Source of the DNA: an uncultured cyanobacterium
GTDB lineage: Bacteria > Cyanobacteriota > Cyanobacteriia > Phormidesmidales > Phormidesmidaceae
Direction: 5' to 3'
Assembly: GCA_938029995.1 (NCBI GenBank)
Contig: CALHGI010000561.1
Coordinates: 1 to 7,110 of the forward strand
Length of the DNA: 7,110 nucleotides
Under the pieces are notes generated by a model. The model was not told the DNA's origin. It was given only the letters and a program-made list of their open reading frames with translations, and made no database searches. The number at the start of each line of letters is the position of its first letter. The stretch's first letter is position 1. Below, in pieces: positions 1-5,420 of this stretch. The position numbers were made by a program, and so were the translations under genes.

Positions 1-429
1 GGTGACTGCCGCCTCTTCTGCCACGGGCAAATCCGCCGTACCCGCCGTAAGAATGGCAATGGTTCCTGGATATTCCACCGCAACAGTATTTGGCTGTAGA
101 GCACAAATGCGGGCAGTTTCGTGGTATTTCAAATTGGGCAACAACTTTTGCAGTTGTCCATACACATCAGGCACAATCCGTGTTGCCATCACCACCGGAT
201 TTTCCGGTTCCATGGCCTGAAAGATTTTGACGAGCTGATCGACTGTTTTATCTTGACCCCAGATCACCTCTGGAAAGCCCGTGCGCAGTTTGCGATGGTG
301 ATCGATTTTGGCAAAGCTATCAACGGGCTGATAGTCCAAATGTTTGAGCTTATCAAAGGCTGTTTCTGGGGTGAGCTGCCCCTGGGCAACGGCGGTTAAT
401 AAATCATGCAATGCAGCAGGCTGGGTCAC
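1..429 (-). CDS. larB: LarB, pyridinium-3,5-biscarboxylic acid mononucleotide synthase (partial, N-terminal part)
   Basis: LarB carboxylates the pyridinium ring of nicotinic acid adenine dinucleotide and releases AMP, the first step toward the nickel-pincer nucleotide cofactor of lactate racemase-type (LarA) enzymes; it acts in the cytoplasm. Reading the minus strand from 429 gives 143 codons with no stop. The protein shows the helical N-terminal region followed by KIDHHRKLRTGFPEVIWG (about residues 42-59) and VVMATRI, both typical of LarB. It then enters the PurE/AIR-carboxylase-like domain with ILTAGTADLPVAEEAA, the nucleotide-site loop shared with PurE. The family is about 250 residues, so roughly 110 C-terminal residues lie beyond position 1. 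No ATG occurs before residue 73. An in-frame stop lies upstream at 460-462, and the GTG at 427-429 starts the peptide at the usual place (MTQPAALHDLL). There is no clear Shine-Dalgarno site. The gene diverges from all others here. Family recognition is from memory of its motifs. Confidence 0.9.
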   Translation of the reverse strand, partial: MTQPAALHDLLTAVAQGQLTPETAFDKLKHLDYQPVDSFAKIDHHRKLRTGFPEVIWGQDKTVDQLVKIFQAMEPENPVVMATRIVPDVYGQLQKLLPNLKYHETARICALQPNTVAVEYPGTIAILTAGTADLPVAEEAAVT

Positions 430-517
430 AGTGTCAATGGAAAGTTGGAAGGACGGTTTTTAGGCTAACGTTTTTTTGAAATGGTTGAGGATTTTGTTTT
501 GATTGGCCCCGTGCTAA

Positions 518-640
518 AACCGTGATGCTAATTTGCGGCGGCCCTGGGACCAGTTTACGAATCTACAAAAACTTGGGGCCGCCTTCCACCGGGCCTATCG
601 GTTGGTTTATGGCCTCAATCAACCCTGGCAAAAAAACTAA
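518..640 (+). other. Short open stretch, possible small gene or gene remnant
   Basis: Between the TAA at 515-517 and the TAA at 638-640 there are 40 sense codons whose translation looks protein-like, with NLQKLGAAFHRAYRLVYGL in the middle and a WQKN end. Codon choice (GCC, GGC, CTC, CAA, CGG) resembles the neighbouring genes. The only usual start codons in this frame are TTG at 533 and TTG at 602; no ribosome site precedes 533. I do not recognise the family. It could be a small hypothetical protein, the C-terminal remnant of a decayed gene whose upstream part is out of frame, or chance. Confidence 0.25.
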
Positions 641-684
641 TTCGGGGTGGCCATGGGTTTCACTCCGATTCTGAGTTTGCCATG

Positions 685-705
685 GCGTAATAGTAAGAAT
701 TACGC
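685..705. repeat. Inverted repeat, 7-bp stem
   Basis: GCGTAAT (685-691) and ATTACGC (699-705) are exact reverse complements around a 7-nt loop. No T-run follows on either strand, so it does not look like a terminator. It could be an operator in the shared larB/LRR upstream region, but nothing ties it to a known regulator. Confidence 0.4.
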
Positions 706-808
706 AGTTGCTGATTTAGGGATAGTTTGATTGGAGACATCCTGATTCATGACATCACCATCCGATTGGTTCATTCCTTAAATCAATGAAATCAGCAGCA
801 GCAAAATC

Positions 809-830
809 GCCTCTAGGCCTGTTTAGAGGC
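809..830. repeat. Inverted repeat, 7-bp stem
   Basis: GCCTCTA (809-815) pairs with TAGAGGC (824-830) across an 8-nt loop. It lies about 100 bp before the LRR start and may be in its leader. A short T-run (TTTT) follows only on the minus strand, so a weak terminator in that direction is conceivable; otherwise its role is unknown. Confidence 0.4.
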
Positions 831-839
831 CCCTATGCT

Positions 840-862
840 CAGGGCCGAATGCATTTGCCCTG
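840..862. repeat. Inverted repeat, 6-bp stem around AATGCATT
   Basis: CAGGGC (840-845) pairs with GCCCTG (857-862). The enclosed 11 bases include the 8-bp palindrome AATGCATT (848-855). It lies 67 bp before the LRR start codon and could be a leader structure or a protein-binding site. Confidence 0.35.
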
Positions 863-915
863 GTGCTGTCCATCGTTCATACCATGGGGTAAACGGTGGG
901 CGCAAAGCTATATTT

Positions 916-920
916 AGGAG
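916..920 (+). promoter_or_regulatory. Ribosome binding site that fixes the LRR start
   Basis: AGGAG at 916-920 sits 8 bases before the ATG at 929. It favours this ATG over the in-frame GTG at 896, which has no such site and would place 11 extra residues before the signal peptide. Confidence 0.75.
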
Positions 921-928
921 AACTTGGA

Positions 929-2554
929 ATGCATCGATCCATCACTAAATGTGCAATGTCTAATCCCCTGGGCGTGGCCATGCTCCTGCGGACCGGCTTT
1001 GCACCGGCGCTGCTGATTTTTCAGTTAGCCATAGTCCTAAATCCGTTTTATCAGCCAGCCCTGGCCACATCTGAGGGATCACAAACCACCAGTGCTCCCC
1101 TATTGGCCCAAGCCACTTCAGACTATGGCGAGGCCCAGCGTCGCATTCAACAAGCCCTGGCAACCCAGGCCACCGACTTAGATTTATCACGCTTAGATTT
1201 ACAAACACTCCCGGTTGAAATCGGTCAGCTAACCCATCTGCAAACTTTAAATCTTTGGGGTAACCGGCTGACGACGGTGCCCGCTGAAATCGGTCAGCTA
1301 ACCCATCTGCAATTTCTGGAACTGGGTAACAACCAGCTAACGACCCTCCCCGCTGACATTGGTCAGCTGGCCCAGTTGCAAACTTTAAATCTTTGGGGCA
1401 ACCGGCTGACGGCGGTGCCGGCTGAAATTGGCCAGCTCCCTAAGCTACAAACCCTGGATCTGGGCAACAACCAGCTGACGGCGGTGCCCGCTGAAATCGG
1501 CCAGCTGGCGAATCTGGGCTGGCTGTATCTGAGTAACAACCAGCTGACGGCGGTGCCCGCTGAAATCGGTCAGCTGACGAATTTGCAAACGCTAAATATC
1601 GGGGGTAACCGGCTCACGACAATCCCGGCTGAGATCGGTCAGCTGGCCAATCTGCAATGGCTGAATCTCTATCGAAATCAGCTGACGACTGTCCCGGTGG
1701 AAATCGGTCAGCTGGCCAATCTAAAGGTCCTAGATATTAGTAAGAGTCAGCTGACGACAATCCCGGCTGAAATCGGTCAGCTGGCAAATCTAGAGGACCT
1801 GGGTCTTTATGAGAACCAGCTTAAGTCTGTGCCCGCTGAAATCGGTCAGCTGGCCAATCTAAAGGTCCTAGATATTAGTAGAAGCAGGCTTGGGGAGGTC
1901 CCGGCTGAAATCGGTCAGCTGGCCAATTTGCAATGGTTGTACCTCGGTGGCAATCAGCTGACGGCAGTGCCCACTGAAATCGGTCAGCTGACGAAGCTGG
2001 AAGTGCTAGATCTGGGGAACAACCAGCTGACGGCGGTACCGGCTGAAATCGGTCGGTTTGCGAATTTAAACATTCTGGCCCTTGATGGCAACAAACTGAC
2101 GGCGGTGCCCACTGAAATGGGTCAGCTGGCGAATCTGCAAGAGCTGTACCTTGGGGAAAACCGCCTCCGGTCGGTGCCAGCTGAAATCGGTCAGTTTGCG
2201 AATTTGAATATTCTGGCCCTTGATGGCAACCAGCTGGCGGCGGTGCCCGCTGAAATTGGTCAGCTGACGAGTTTGCAAAGTTTAGCCCTTGGCGACAATG
2301 GGCTGACGGAGGTGCCGGCTGAAATCGGTCAGCTGGCGAATCTGCAAGAGCTGTATCTCCATCAGAACCAATTGAGTAAATTGCCTGCTGAGCTTATGCA
2401 GCTCTCCAAGCTCTATAAACTGGATATTTCAGATAACCAGTTTACCGCCCTGCCATCTGAGTTGGGTTTACTGCCTGAGCTTGACCTGAGGGGGAATCCC
2501 TTGCCATCGGAGGTTATAGAGCAATATTCAGATTCTGAAGCCTCTTCTCTCTGA
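929..2554 (+). CDS. Predicted secreted leucine-rich repeat protein (541 residues)
   Basis: The protein probably acts outside the cytoplasm as a binding surface; its partner is unknown. Residues 1-46 look like a Sec signal peptide: basic residues at 3, 7 and 21, a hydrophobic core FAPALLIFQLAIVL (24-37), and PALA before a likely cleavage after Ala46. A linker (47-93) ends in RRIQQALATQATDLDLSRLDL, an entry segment common in bacterial LRR proteins. Residues 94-507 are 18 uninterrupted 23-residue repeats with the pattern VPAEIGQLxNLxxLxLxxN, followed by a shorter closing unit (508-541). Ser replaces the ladder Asn at residues 273 and 319. There is no membrane anchor, kinase, ROC or other enzymatic domain, and no cell-wall sorting signal. 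The ATG at 929 is chosen for its AGGAG site. A hairpin follows the stop, so the gene is probably monocistronic. LRR class is certain; secretion is inferred, and an uncleaved N-terminal anchor is the alternative. Confidence 0.9.
   Translation: MHRSITKCAMSNPLGVAMLLRTGFAPALLIFQLAIVLNPFYQPALATSEGSQTTSAPLLAQATSDYGEAQRRIQQALATQATDLDLSRLDLQTLPVEIGQLTHLQTLNLWGNRLTTVPAEIGQLTHLQFLELGNNQLTTLPADIGQLAQLQTLNLWGNRLTAVPAEIGQLPKLQTLDLGNNQLTAVPAEIGQLANLGWLYLSNNQLTAVPAEIGQLTNLQTLNIGGNRLTTIPAEIGQLANLQWLNLYRNQLTTVPVEIGQLANLKVLDISKSQLTTIPAEIGQLANLEDLGLYENQLKSVPAEIGQLANLKVLDISRSRLGEVPAEIGQLANLQWLYLGGNQLTAVPTEIGQLTKLEVLDLGNNQLTAVPAEIGRFANLNILALDGNKLTAVPTEMGQLANLQELYLGENRLRSVPAEIGQFANLNILALDGNQLAAVPAEIGQLTSLQSLALGDNGLTEVPAEIGQLANLQELYLHQNQLSKLPAELMQLSKLYKLDISDNQFTALPSELGLLPELDLRGNPLPSEVIEQYSDSEASSL
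1208..2449 (+). repeat. 69-bp tandem repeat array encoding 18 LRR units
   Basis: Eighteen units of exactly 69 bp follow each other without a gap or indel. The segment encoding EIGQL is nearly the same at nucleotide level in most units (GAAATCGGTCAGCTG), closer than protein constraint requires. Long matches recur at 138 bp: 1700-1742 is identical to 1838-1880 (43 bp). The segments beginning 1241 and 1379, and 2062 and 2200, also match closely at this spacing. Units 14 and 17 share NLQELYL at 207 bp. This indicates growth by duplication of two-unit blocks or later homogenisation. Confidence 0.9.
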
Positions 2555-2571
2555 AGACCTACGGTGTCCGT

Positions 2572-2601
2572 GGCACAGCGCCCATAGTTGGGCGCTGCGC
2601 C
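2572..2601 (+). terminator. Strong hairpin just after the LRR gene, probable terminator
   Basis: CAGCGCCCA (2576-2584) pairs perfectly with TGGGCGCTG (2589-2597) around the loop TAGT. After one A/C mismatch, GGC (2572-2574) pairs with GCC (2599-2601). The hairpin starts 18 bases after the LRR stop. The following bases (TGAGGGTGTTTC) contain only a short T-run, so factor-independent termination may be inefficient; it may instead protect the mRNA 3' end. Confidence 0.55.
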
Positions 2602-2656
2602 TGAGGGTGTTTCATGGAAATCTGATGCATTTCAGCCGCTTTATTGCCCCTTGCTT

Positions 2657-2747
2657 GCATGTGCCTGGGGCCATAGTCTGAAGGACTTTGAACGTTGATG
2701 CCCCGAGCCCCAGCATGCCTAATGGGGAGAGTCCCATTAGGGGGGCT
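2657..2747 (+). other. Structured spacer with alternative hairpins
   Basis: CCTAATGGG (2718-2726) pairs perfectly with CCCATTAGG (2733-2741), and AGCCCC (2706-2711) with GGGGCT (2742-2747) extends it with a 6-nt bulge. A competing pairing is possible: GCATG plus CTGGGG (2657-2661, 2665-2670) with CCCCAG plus CATGC (2708-2718). Both use 2708-2711 and 2718, so they exclude each other. This resembles a switch or attenuator, but no known riboswitch core was recognised, and the GC-rich sequence makes chance pairing easier. It would act on the LpxB-like gene only if transcription starts upstream. Confidence 0.35.
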
Positions 2748-2777
2748 AGAACGGTGAAGTTGCCGGGGGACCAGGGA

Positions 2778-2791
2778 CGTTAGATCTAACG
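2778..2791. promoter_or_regulatory. 14-bp perfect palindrome, possible operator
   Basis: CGTTAGATCTAACG is fully self-complementary and lies 80 bp before the LpxB-like start. If the -10-like element at 2830-2835 is real, the palindrome sits just upstream of that promoter, a usual place for a dimeric regulator. CCAG (2771-2774) and CTGG (2796-2799) could extend it into a larger hairpin. No regulator is identified. Confidence 0.35.
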
Positions 2792-2829
2792 GGGGCTGGC
2801 CGGGCTGGGCACAGCCCACCTGGAGACGT

Positions 2830-2835
2830 GATAAT
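2830..2835 (+). promoter_or_regulatory. Possible -10 element of the LpxB-like gene
   Basis: GATAAT matches the TATAAT consensus at five of six positions and would give a leader of about 30 nt before the ATG at 2871. No recognisable -35 box lies 16-18 bp upstream, so this is tentative. Confidence 0.25.
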
Positions 2836-2870
2836 GTGGCCATTGCAATGCCTTGGAAACCCATAGACCG

Positions 2871-4157
2871 ATGGCGGTAGACGTCCTAATCTTGACCAAC
2901 GGACCCGGGGAAGTCTCCACCTGGGTTAAACCTGTGGTGCAACAGCTGCGAAAACAGGAGCCCGATCACGGGCAACTGCGGCTGTCGGTGATGCTGTCCC
3001 CCTGTCCCCATGCCTCGGGGGGGGAAACGGATTCCCTTAAGTCTTATCCCGAGGTCGATCGAGTGCAGGGTCCGGCAGATTTCTTTCGCTTTCTTTTGTC
3101 GGGTAAAACGGCGGATAACTGGGATTGGCATAGCCGGGGCGTGGTGGTTTTTTTGGGGGGCGACCAGCTGTATGCGGTGTGGGCGGCCCATCGTTTGGGC
3201 TATGGCACCACGGTCTATGCCGAATGGGAACCTCGCTGGCTGAAGTGGGTGGATCGCTTTGGCATGATGCAGGGGGGCACCAAAGTGGCGGCGAAATATC
3301 AGCCTAAGCTGACGGTGGTGGGGGACCTGATGGCGGATGTGGAGTCTGCGGCCAGTGCCGAACTGCCCTTTACATCGGAAACCCAAGTTGTGGGTTTGTT
3401 GCCGGGGTCGAAGCCGGATAAGCTCCGGCCAGGGGTGCCCCTGTGCCTGGCCATTGCCCAACGCCTTCACCACTCCCATCCCAGGGTAGAATTCATTATT
3501 CCCGTCGCCCCCACCGTCACCCCCGCCACACTGGCTAAGTATGCCGACCCTGGGGAAAACCCCACCGTTACGGTAATGGAGGGTCCCCAGGCTCAGTTAG
3601 TGACCCCGGATGGTGGTCTGTCCTATTTTCAAATTAAGGACGGACCCAAGGTGTGGCTATGGACCGAGTTTCCTGCCCACGATGTGCTTAAACGCTGTGC
3701 CCTCTGTGTGACTACCGTTGGTGCTAATACGGCCCAGTTGGGTTCCCTGGCAGTGCCCATGGTGGTGTTGCTGCCTACGCAACAGCTTGATGTTATGCGT
3801 ACCTGGGATGGCTTTTGGGGCCTGCTGTGTCAGCTGCCCCTGGTGGGTACGGTGCTCACCAAGGTGATTAATACCGTGGCGATTCAATATATTCGGCGCA
3901 ATCAAAAGCGATTTGCCTGGCCCAATATCTGGGCGCAGGAAGAGGTGGTGCCGGAACTGCTGGGGCGGATTACGGCTGAGCAGGTGTGCGATCGCATCTC
4001 CACCTATCTCCACCATCCCGAACAGCTAGAAACCATGGGCCAAACCCTCCGTAACCTACGGGGTCCCTCGGGTGCGGCGGCCCGTTTCGCCCAATTAATT
4101 CTAGAAACGCTCCATTATCCACAACAAACCCCACAACAAACCCCACCAAAAAAATAG
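2871..4157 (+). CDS. LpxB-like glycosyltransferase (lipid-A-disaccharide synthase-related, 428 residues)
   Basis: This is a GT-B-fold protein related to LpxB, the enzyme that joins UDP-diacylglucosamine to lipid X on the cytoplasmic face of the inner membrane. The N-terminal domain opens with DVLILTNGPGEVSTWVKPVV (4-23) and has a GGDQ motif (96-99). The C-terminal domain opens with GLLPGSK (175-181), as in LpxB (LLPGSR). It has TTVGANTAQLGS near 281-292, where LpxB has its SGTATLE motif, and a closing region FAWPNIWAQEEVVPELL. The end is a Gln/Pro/Lys tail. It is longer than typical LpxB (about 380). It fits the LpxB-related family known mainly from cyanobacteria, so the true acceptor and product are uncertain and I give no symbol. 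The ATG at 2871 is preferred because homologues begin near it; an in-frame TTG at 2853 would add six residues. The Shine-Dalgarno site is weak. It stands alone, 316 bp after the LRR gene and 219 bp before the exporter. Confidence 0.85.
   Translation: MAVDVLILTNGPGEVSTWVKPVVQQLRKQEPDHGQLRLSVMLSPCPHASGGETDSLKSYPEVDRVQGPADFFRFLLSGKTADNWDWHSRGVVVFLGGDQLYAVWAAHRLGYGTTVYAEWEPRWLKWVDRFGMMQGGTKVAAKYQPKLTVVGDLMADVESAASAELPFTSETQVVGLLPGSKPDKLRPGVPLCLAIAQRLHHSHPRVEFIIPVAPTVTPATLAKYADPGENPTVTVMEGPQAQLVTPDGGLSYFQIKDGPKVWLWTEFPAHDVLKRCALCVTTVGANTAQLGSLAVPMVVLLPTQQLDVMRTWDGFWGLLCQLPLVGTVLTKVINTVAIQYIRRNQKRFAWPNIWAQEEVVPELLGRITAEQVCDRISTYLHHPEQLETMGQTLRNLRGPSGAAARFAQLILETLHYPQQTPQQTPPKK
3988..3995. repeat. 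HIP1 octamer
   Basis: GCGATCGC, the highly iterated palindrome of many cyanobacterial genomes, lies here inside the LpxB-like gene. A second copy is at 7020-7027. Confidence 0.8.
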
Positions 4158-4163
4158 CCGTTG

Positions 4164-4208
4164 TGGGTGTCGGCGGCGCTCCCCTAGGGGCTGCCCCATG
4201 GGCACCCA
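4164..4208 (+). terminator. Hairpin downstream of the LpxB-like gene, possible terminator
   Basis: TGGGTG (4164-4169) pairs with CACCCA (4203-4208), enclosing the 10-bp palindrome CCCCTAGGGG (4181-4190) and short GGC/GCC pairings. It begins 7 bases after the stop codon. No T-run follows, so factor-independent termination is doubtful; an mRNA 3'-end structure is as likely. Confidence 0.35.
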
Positions 4209-4263
4209 ATGCGCCAAGCTATGGCAAATGCGCCAAGCTATGGCAAATGCGCCAAACTATGGA
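4208..4263 (+). repeat. Three tandem 19-bp repeats
   Basis: The unit AATGCGCCAAGCTATGGCA occurs exactly at 4208-4226 and 4227-4245. A third copy at 4246-4263 differs at one base (A for G) and lacks the C next to its last base. Each full unit contains GCCA-AGCTA-TGGC, a small inverted repeat. The array lies 114 bp before the ABC ATPase gene. The 19-bp unit is not a multiple of three, which argues against coding. It may be a local slippage array or a set of binding sites. Confidence 0.85.
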
Positions 4264-4298
4264 TTGAAACGAATCATTAACCGAGTCCTAAATGTGGC

Positions 4299-4329
4299 CG
4301 TGGACACCTGTTGTATAGCAGAGTCCACG
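4299..4329. repeat. Inverted repeat, 7-bp stem
   Basis: CGTGGAC (4299-4305) and GTCCACG (4323-4329) are exact reverse complements with a 17-nt loop, 48 bp before the ABC ATPase start. It could be an operator or leader hairpin of the exporter genes. No -10/-35 pair was found nearby. Confidence 0.35.
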
Positions 4330-4376
4330 TCTATGCTACGACTTCTACCACGTATGTTTAATTACTCGGTGACGGC

Positions 4377-5357
4377 ATGACAGATGCTTCGCTTTCCCCT
4401 TCCACTCTGCCCAATCCTGCCTCACCACCTCCCGTGGTGGAAACCAGGGGGTTAACCAAACAGTTTGACCGTCATCGGGCTGTGGCTAACGTTGACCTAA
4501 CCATTGCAGCGGGTGAAGTCTATGGCCTAATTGGCCCCAACGGTGCCGGTAAGACCACCCTAATTAGCCTTTTGGCAACGGCAGAAGAACCCACGGCGGG
4601 CGAAATTTTGATCGCTGGAGAACCGGTTAAACGGGGGCAGCCCAATACCTACATCAAAAACCAACTGGGGTTACTCCCCGATGATTTTCCCCTCTACGAC
4701 GACCTCACCGTTAACGAGTACCTACAGTACTTTGGCCAACTGTACTATCTCCAAGGACCAGGGCTGCAACAGCGCATTACCGACGTATTGGCGTTAGTCA
4801 GCCTAGGGAGCAAGCGCCAGGCAATGATTAGTCAGTTGTCGCGGGGCATGAAACAACGGCTCAGTTTAGCCCGCACCGTACTACACCAACCCACCCTATT
4901 GCTGCTGGATGAACCGGTTTCTGGTTTAGACCCCATTGCCCGCATTGAGTATCGCCAAACCATCAAAAACCTGCAACAGCAGGGGATTACCATTTTAATC
5001 TCATCCCACATCCTCAGTGACTTAGAAGACTTTTGCACCGCCATTGGCATCATGGAACAGGGACACCTGGTGCAAAGCGGTCAACTCCATACCCTCTATG
5101 AACCGGCCACCCAACAGCTACTGATTTCCATGGTTGACAATGTGGATGGCTTGGTTCGTTATTTAAATGATCAATCCATCCCTGCCCAACAATTAGACAA
5201 TGGTCAGCTAGCCATTCAATTTCACGAGGATGCCCAATCCGCCGCCAGCTTGCTGCGTCAGCTAGTGTCAGAGGGCTTTGCCATCACCGAGTTTTATCGC
5301 AGTCAAGAAACCCTGGAAGACATTTTTATTCGTTCCGGCCATCAGCGTACCGCTTAA
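4377..5357 (+). CDS. ABC transporter ATP-binding protein (ABC-2 type exporter, 326 residues)
   Basis: This is the cytoplasmic ATPase that drives the permease encoded next to it. After a Pro/Ser-rich N-terminal extension (1-19) the nucleotide-binding domain shows Walker A GPNGAGKTT (53-61), signature LSRGM (154-158), Walker B LLLLDEP (174-180), D-loop SGLD (182-185) and the switch His211 in SSH. The Q-loop has LLPDDFPLYDDLT (99-111): Asp replaces the usual Gln, as in other ABC-2-linked ATPases of the LPDFFG type. A C-terminal domain of about 90 residues follows, as in the CcmA/multidrug-type family, ending in ETLEDIFI. The substrate cannot be told from the sequence. The ATG at 4377 has only a weak GGTGA before it. 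A 63-bp gap separates it from the permease, and co-transcription is likely. Confidence 0.93.
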   Translation: MTDASLSPSTLPNPASPPPVVETRGLTKQFDRHRAVANVDLTIAAGEVYGLIGPNGAGKTTLISLLATAEEPTAGEILIAGEPVKRGQPNTYIKNQLGLLPDDFPLYDDLTVNEYLQYFGQLYYLQGPGLQQRITDVLALVSLGSKRQAMISQLSRGMKQRLSLARTVLHQPTLLLLDEPVSGLDPIARIEYRQTIKNLQQQGITILISSHILSDLEDFCTAIGIMEQGHLVQSGQLHTLYEPATQQLLISMVDNVDGLVRYLNDQSIPAQQLDNGQLAIQFHEDAQSAASLLRQLVSEGFAITEFYRSQETLEDIFIRSGHQRTA

Positions 5358-5368
5358 AACGTGGTACG
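5346..5368 (+). repeat. Small hairpin over the ATPase stop codon
   Basis: CGTACC (5346-5351) pairs with GGTACG (5363-5368). The 11-nt loop contains the TAA stop of the ATPase gene (5355-5357). It could affect mRNA stability or the relative yield of the two exporter subunits, but a 6-bp stem may be chance. Confidence 0.3.
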
Positions 5369-5420
5369 TCTCCTTGGCCGACTTTCTCCCCTTGACGCAA
5401 GCTAATACATCGCAAACACC

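Larger units (their letters stand above)
430..928. other. Intergenic region between larB and the LRR gene
   Basis: This 499-bp stretch separates the divergent larB and LRR genes, so it should hold the promoters of both. I see no convincing -35/-10 pair for either direction. It contains three short perfect inverted repeats in its right half (685-705, 809-830, 840-862), a good Shine-Dalgarno site for the LRR gene (916-920), and one 40-codon open stretch (518-640). No tRNA, known riboswitch or insertion sequence was recognised. Confidence 0.6.

Noticed and set aside
871..905. Resemblance to the cyanobacterial glutamine riboswitch (ATCGTTCAT followed by ACGG)
   Set aside because: The conserved GGAAGTAGG core and the closing GAAGGAACGC strand are missing, so the match is only to a short 5' piece.
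2066..2278. Minus-strand repetitive ORF within the LRR array
   Set aside because: Its repeats are simply the antisense of the 69-bp LRR units.
2698..2757. 19-residue plus-strand ORF over the alternative hairpins, as a leader peptide
   Set aside because: It has no run of a regulatory amino acid and no properly spaced ribosome site, so an attenuator peptide cannot be supported.
2779..2790. GTTAGAT/ATCTAAC as integron attC core sites
   Set aside because: The two cores overlap in one palindrome and are in the wrong order, and there is no integrase or cassette structure.
2559..2864. 101-codon minus-strand ORF in the spacer after the LRR gene
   Set aside because: It runs antisense through the hairpins and palindrome, has a Pro/Arg/Gln-rich composition typical of a chance frame in GC-rich DNA, and shows no motif.
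2886..3479. 197-codon minus-strand ORF inside the LpxB-like gene
   Set aside because: It is antisense to a well-supported gene, rich in His/Arg/Gln/Pro and without motifs, as expected for a codon-bias shadow.
4208..4263. Repeats as a small CRISPR array
   Set aside because: Copies are directly adjacent with no spacers, and no cas gene is present.
4198..4380. 60-codon plus-strand ORF whose TGA overlaps the ATPase start as ATGA
   Set aside because: The overlap looks like translational coupling, but the ORF runs through the 19-bp repeats (not a multiple of three), has no ribosome site, and its product resembles no protein I know.
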